Shown piece by piece: positions 59,575-64,000 of a stretch of DNA of 64,000 nt (its first letter is position 1; each line of letters opens with the position of its first letter). The stretch covers positions 3,038,001 to 3,102,000 of the forward strand of contig NC_089547.1 of NCBI RefSeq assembly GCF_040115645.1. Reading direction: 5' to 3'. The position numbers and the translations under genes were made by a program. Under the pieces are notes generated by a model. That model did no database searches, was not told the origin of the DNA, and was given only the letters and a program-made list of their open reading frames with translations. Source of the DNA: Euwallacea fornicatus (Eukaryota; Arthropoda; Insecta; Coleoptera; Curculionidae).

Positions 59575-61925
59575 CACTACCTAAGTCTACAAAGTTCGCA
59601 TTCAAGTTAGTCACAAGCCCTGAAAATAAAATTTCTCCGGTGGGTTAGTTCAAAATTCAGAAATTCAAATCACTATGAGTTCTTTTCTCGAAACATTCTG
59701 TCCCCAAAGAGAAAACTAAATCAACCTCTGTTGCAACAGGTTAGTTGCGCATAAGCCTTATCATAGATGGTTCGGTGGCAACGTCTGATGGCGGAACTAG
59801 TTTTTCTTGCAGCTTGTAGAATTTCCTGCTGATCACGGCTGTGTCACCAATTTGAGGCTCTTATGTAAATACCAAGATTTATGGGGCTAATTACAAACCA
59901 ATCTAGAACAAACTAAACGAAAAAATTGACTGATGCAATCCTAATTGTGTGGGGAAAAATTCTTCACGGAGAAACCCCGAATTTATTTCTGAACTTCTTT
60001 ATCCAGCTGATGCTTAATTCTAACCGCAACTACTCATGAAGACTTTATCCCTATAAAGAAAAGGCACAATTGCACAGAAAAAAATCTTGAATCTCGAGTC
60101 CGATAGCGAACTTCAATCCCGATATGGCTTTACGAATGGACATTGGTCAAGAACTTTGCGTGACTTCGTCGTTGCTCTTTTAAAGGATGTTTTATTGCGG
60201 AAATTGTCTTCTAATTACGCAACAACTCGAGATAAGGTTTTTGTACCAACTGTAGATCCACGACTGTTTAATTTTACCGCTGAGGACGGAGCAAAAGGAG
60301 TTTCTTACCATTATTAGTTGATTAACATGAGCAGCAGTTGTGTTAGAGCATGAAATATGCGAAGGTATTCCTATGAGCCATCTAATTAAATACTGAACTT
60401 TATTACTGGGATCTTGATATTTCCTTTTAAGTTGAACGGTGGTAATTTCTGTTTAACTAAATGGTTATACATGCGACTTGAAAGTATGTAAGATTCGCAA
60501 CAGTTGTTTGCGTACTTCCTTGTTTGCGGACAGTTTACATATGTAAAATATGTAAATATTTGTAATTTATTTGGTTGGGAATTTTCGAAAATCTTAGCGA
60601 GCGCGTTTAAATAACTTCTGAAGGAAAAGAAGGATTGTACTGAGTACCTTCGCTCATTTTAAACAACCTTTATAAGCAGTTATCTGGAGAAAATGTGCGC
60701 AGGTGAGGTATTAATGAAATATCATCAATCTCGTCGAACGCTGACATAGAAACGGTAATCGATTACGGCACCGATCAACGATTAAGATATAGTAGAAGAG
60801 GGTACCGTCATAGTTTGATGCGCAAAGTGCATGCTTCTCTATGTTTAACCCGTTAGGCAAACCTAGATAGTTTCAGGTTTTCTTCAGTAATAACAGAGAA
60901 AGAGGGATTAAGTCAGCAATCAGCGTTTACAACTTGATGAGCTGCAATATTCATTTATACAGAATATTTAGATTAGATATAGGTTTAACGGGGAGATCAA
61001 AGACCTGCATGCGTAAATGATAGCAGTTATTGTTAGAGAATTACTGAGATTCTCAGATTTGTCTTAAGCGCTAAACCTAGAATTATTGCACTGCAAGAAT
61101 AATTGAACATGAAAACCATTTTTCTGCTGGAAATCTCCAACTTTGTAGTAAAACGAGACGGAATGTTTTTTGGTGCGAAGAAAATTTTAGACAAACAGAC
61201 AAGGGGGTGTACACGTCCCAAAGTCTCGAGACAGTTCCAGCGAATACACAATCTTCAAGATTCTCCCAATCTCTCTTCACCTGGGTAGATTTCGTTAATT
61301 AAGTCTTGAAAATTAAAGTACCCGTAAGAATCATCCGTCTTACTCTTCTATATACAATTGCCTTAAGAAATTTGCATTAATATCAAAATATTTTCCTAAA
61401 GGCGCTAAAATCCCTAATCGAGATCATTCTTTCACCGCTAATCACGTGTAATATTAGACTTAATCTTAGCAACACCCTCCAGTAATTTTCTTCACGTTTT
61501 AACTAGCACTTACCTGCCTTGCATGTTATTATCGTAATTAGATTTCTCCTGTCGGAAGTTCCATCAGAAATGATCTTTTTTGTGGAAATTGATTTTTTGC
61601 CGTTTCGGTTTCATGTATCGAGTTGCAAGATTATTTTAAGAAAAAACTAACTACTCTTAACTGAAAGCATACGTCAGGAAGTATTAAAGATGAGCAATAA
61701 TTAGGTACTGAAAAAAGTAAGAACCTACTAATTACACAAAGTTTTTGTGATTTGAAGTGTACGTTGATTTGTGACGGAGATAGAAAAAGTTTTAGTCATT
61801 AGTTACTTATTCGTCATTATTAAAATATTATATTTTTCCTAGATTTTATGACAAAACTGCACTTAAAGGCACAAAAACCTTAAGAACCGCCTAGAAGAGG
61901 CCTTTCAGGGGAGAATTAGTCAGTT

Positions 61926-61948
61926 GCGCGTTCCGGCAGATGGCGTTC
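61926..61948 (+). promoter_or_regulatory. CTCF-like motif, copy 2
   Basis: GCGCGTTCCGGCAGATGGCG followed by TTC. It agrees with copy 3 at 21 of 23 positions and shares the frame GCGCGTT-n3-G-AGATGG with copy 1. Confidence 0.4.
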
Positions 61949-62424
61949 GCAAGGCTGTTTCTCAGTCCATACCTGCGCAATTCTTCCACTGTCACTCGGA
62001 AGATAAAATACCCTGAAAAGATAATCGTAACCTCGAAAACTTTAAAATATACTGAAAAAGTTCCAAATTGATCTAAAGGAATCTTCTAACGAAATCAGTC
62101 AATTGTGTATTTTGACTAACTACCTGAGCTTCCATTCCTACAATGATTTAAGTAACATTGGAAATGTGACATCCAGCTTAGAAATTTGTCGCATTCTTGT
62201 AACATCGAAAACCTACTCCAAATCCTTCAAAATAACCTTGAAATTCTTAGGAAATCTTCTGCGGAAATTAGACAGCTCTGCATTTCTGCAGATGACTCTC
62301 AGGAGCCGGTTGTTGTTTCCTATACAATAACTCAGCTCATTGGGCATTCGAGAGAGTACACCCACTGATATTCCAATTCATGAAATGGGGAAAAAATGCA
62401 AAAACCCAAAAATCCTAATCCGTA

Positions 62425-62447
62425 GCGCGTTCCGGTAGATGGAGTTC
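62425..62447 (+). promoter_or_regulatory. CTCF-like motif, copy 3
   Basis: GCGCGTTCCGGTAGATGGAG followed by TTC. It lies 499 bp after copy 2 in the same orientation. The surrounding sequence does not match that around copy 2, so only the motif is repeated. Confidence 0.4.
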
Positions 62448-63356
62448 TAAATTTAATGTGATTCAGTTGATACTCTATTGATGGAGCCACTGGAATCAGG
62501 TTATAAACATTTTTTTTTTTCGCCACTCATCAGGAATTTTTGCATTCCGTAAAGTTTAAACTATTTAAGACAAAAAAAAACTACGAAATGTGAAATTCGT
62601 CTTCATTTTTTGTTAAGTGACTTCACCGATATTTTGCTAAGACAAAATAGCTAAAAATCAACGGCCACTTCAACGTTTTATTGCAATTCAAATTGCACCT
62701 TAACAAGATTTCAGGGCCCTGAGATAAAAAAATCACCATCTCAATTAATACCTTGTAGGGCAAATTATAACATGATTCCCATTACAAGGTGTTATTGTGC
62801 TGCAAGAGTTGCTAATTAGTCCGTGCTGGTCGCAATTTCACTAATTACCTTGTTGGCACTGCTTGGTAACCATATATTGTGCTCTCGCATGTAATAAAGA
62901 CAGTCCCGTGACAAATTTAGCCAAATTAAATTATCCAGTAAAAGACTTTTTGATTGCTCCCGTTTTTGCTGTTAAAGTTTGTTCGCGCCGTGGAAGTTGT
63001 CTGGTCATTATTTATCAAAGGGTTTGTTACTAAATGGGAGTCACTGTAATGCAATTTAAGCAATTTTTCCGGTTAAACATCTCCAAGAGCTCTAATGTTT
63101 CCTGTGTAAACAGACCTGGAGCGTAGCACAATATCTTCGCTAATAACTCTCTATTTTGCTGTCCCTATTTGCAGAACGAAATGATTTCCTGCTGGGACCG
63201 CTCCTTCGGCTCTAAAATTGATAAGATTGAATTTTTCCTTGGAAAACGTGTCGCTAGACTTGGTTTCTTTTTTACATCGAGTAACTGGATATTTCAACTC
63301 GTTTAGAGGCGTTTATTGAACGACCCCACGGGATCGATATCCGGTTTGTGCAGCCC

Positions 63357-63364
63357 TATAAATA
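63357..63364 (+). promoter_or_regulatory. Candidate TATA box
   Basis: TATAAATA preceded by GCAGCCC in a locally GC-richer context. If functional, transcription would start about 30 nt downstream and run towards the right edge. No downstream exon is visible in the remaining 600 bp, so this is weak. Confidence 0.2.
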
Positions 63365-64000
63365 ATTTCGCGTTCCTGAGAAAAGAGACAAATGAAACAA
63401 ATTTTTCATATCAATTGGCACATCCGTTTTCGATCACTTTGGACTTTTAATGATTGTCGTCTGCAACGCACTCGCAATGAAAATGCCTTTAAACCCCAAT
63501 TAAACGTTGCACACGCGATTATACAACGTAGTAGCTACCAGGCTCCTTAATAATTATTATTTATTGGGTATTACATCTCCTTATTAGAACGGCTGGTAAG
63601 CAGCTTGAAAGCTGAGAAAGTTCTAGTGTGTTATTAATGGTGGCTGTATTAATCGTTAACGACGCGAACAGTGGCAAAAAAGTGCGAATCAATAGATTGA
63701 TCAAACGTTACACCGATGAATGACGTGACAGTAATTGGAGTATGATGCCGAGAATGTTAAAGGGAGACGTGTCGCTCATTCTTCAATGAGAATTCCATTG
63801 CCGCTTGTAACGCGATGTCGAAGAAAATTGCGAGGATCAGGCAAAAAGGCGGTTTTACTCCAATTCCCTTTCGTCTAAAGTAGAGGAAAAAAGCGCCCAC
63901 TCCCTTGAGGTCAAACCTCGTTCGATCGCCATGTCGCACACCGCTGGTTTATTGAGCATCGACTTGAGAAACTTATAAAATTATGAGTTGTGAATGTGAA

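Larger units (their letters stand above)
59424..64000. other. Gene-free right end of window
   Basis: About 4.6 kb. It holds three copies of a CTCF-like motif and a TATA box candidate, both listed separately. The stretch 62680-62940 is of high complexity with several ATTAG/TAATTA cores. Open frames (76 codons at 60087-60317; 60 codons at 63757-63939, minus) match no family I know. Confidence 0.35.

Noticed and set aside
60087..60317. 76-codon plus-strand open frame
   Set aside because: No family resemblance, starts from a non-ATG codon, and no flanking splice signals that extend it.
1..64000. tRNA, rRNA or CRISPR features
   Set aside because: I scanned for B-box-like GGTTCGANNCC and regular spacer arrays and found no cloverleaf or array. 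A covariance-model search would be decisive.

Overview
This is an insect nuclear genomic window. The evidence is AT-rich DNA, genes split by short GT-AG introns (about 48 bp to 0.5 kb), animal-specific gene families, and abundant short terminal-inverted-repeat (TIR) transposons. A beetle is my best guess, but only from general impression; nothing in the sequence proves the order. I see no bacterial, viral or CRISPR signal.

Left part (1-26.3 kb) is gene-dense. Eight genes are supported by exon-by-exon reading frames whose splice phases all agree: UTP14 (-), a heparan sulfate 3-O-sulfotransferase of the Hs3st-B type (+), TSEN54 (-), RSL1D1 / ribosomal-L1-domain protein (+), CaMKI (-), ANKRD40 (-), a small THAP-domain gene (+) and CFAP57 (-). 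The order is divergent, convergent, divergent, convergent, tandem, divergent, convergent. Functions are mixed: two nucleolar ribosome-biogenesis genes (UTP14, RSL1D1), tRNA splicing (TSEN54), extracellular-matrix sugar modification, calcium signalling, two genes of unknown or regulatory role (ANKRD40, THAP), and an axonemal protein (CFAP57). They are housekeeping and tissue genes that happen to be neighbours, not a functional cluster.

Right part (26.3-64 kb) has no protein gene that I can recognise. It holds TIR elements named here A to F. A occurs in three copies; B in two, one of them carrying a nested A; C and D once each; E once plus a related fragment; F once. It also holds two long inverted repeats (about 560 and 680 bp), a Tc1-like and a mariner-like transposase relic, several perfect hairpins, two diverged tandem arrays, and three copies of a CTCF-like motif near the right end. 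It may be intergenic DNA or the intron of a gene whose exons lie outside.

No clearly new protein-coding system is visible. The most noteworthy items are the transposon architecture (nested insertion with a target duplication, two elements sharing one TA), the two long inverted repeats that could form hairpin RNAs, a probable GC-AG intron and a 48-nt stop-free intron in CFAP57, and the repeated CTCF-like motif. Exon coordinates were derived by hand from splice signals and frame; no alignment or transcript data were available.
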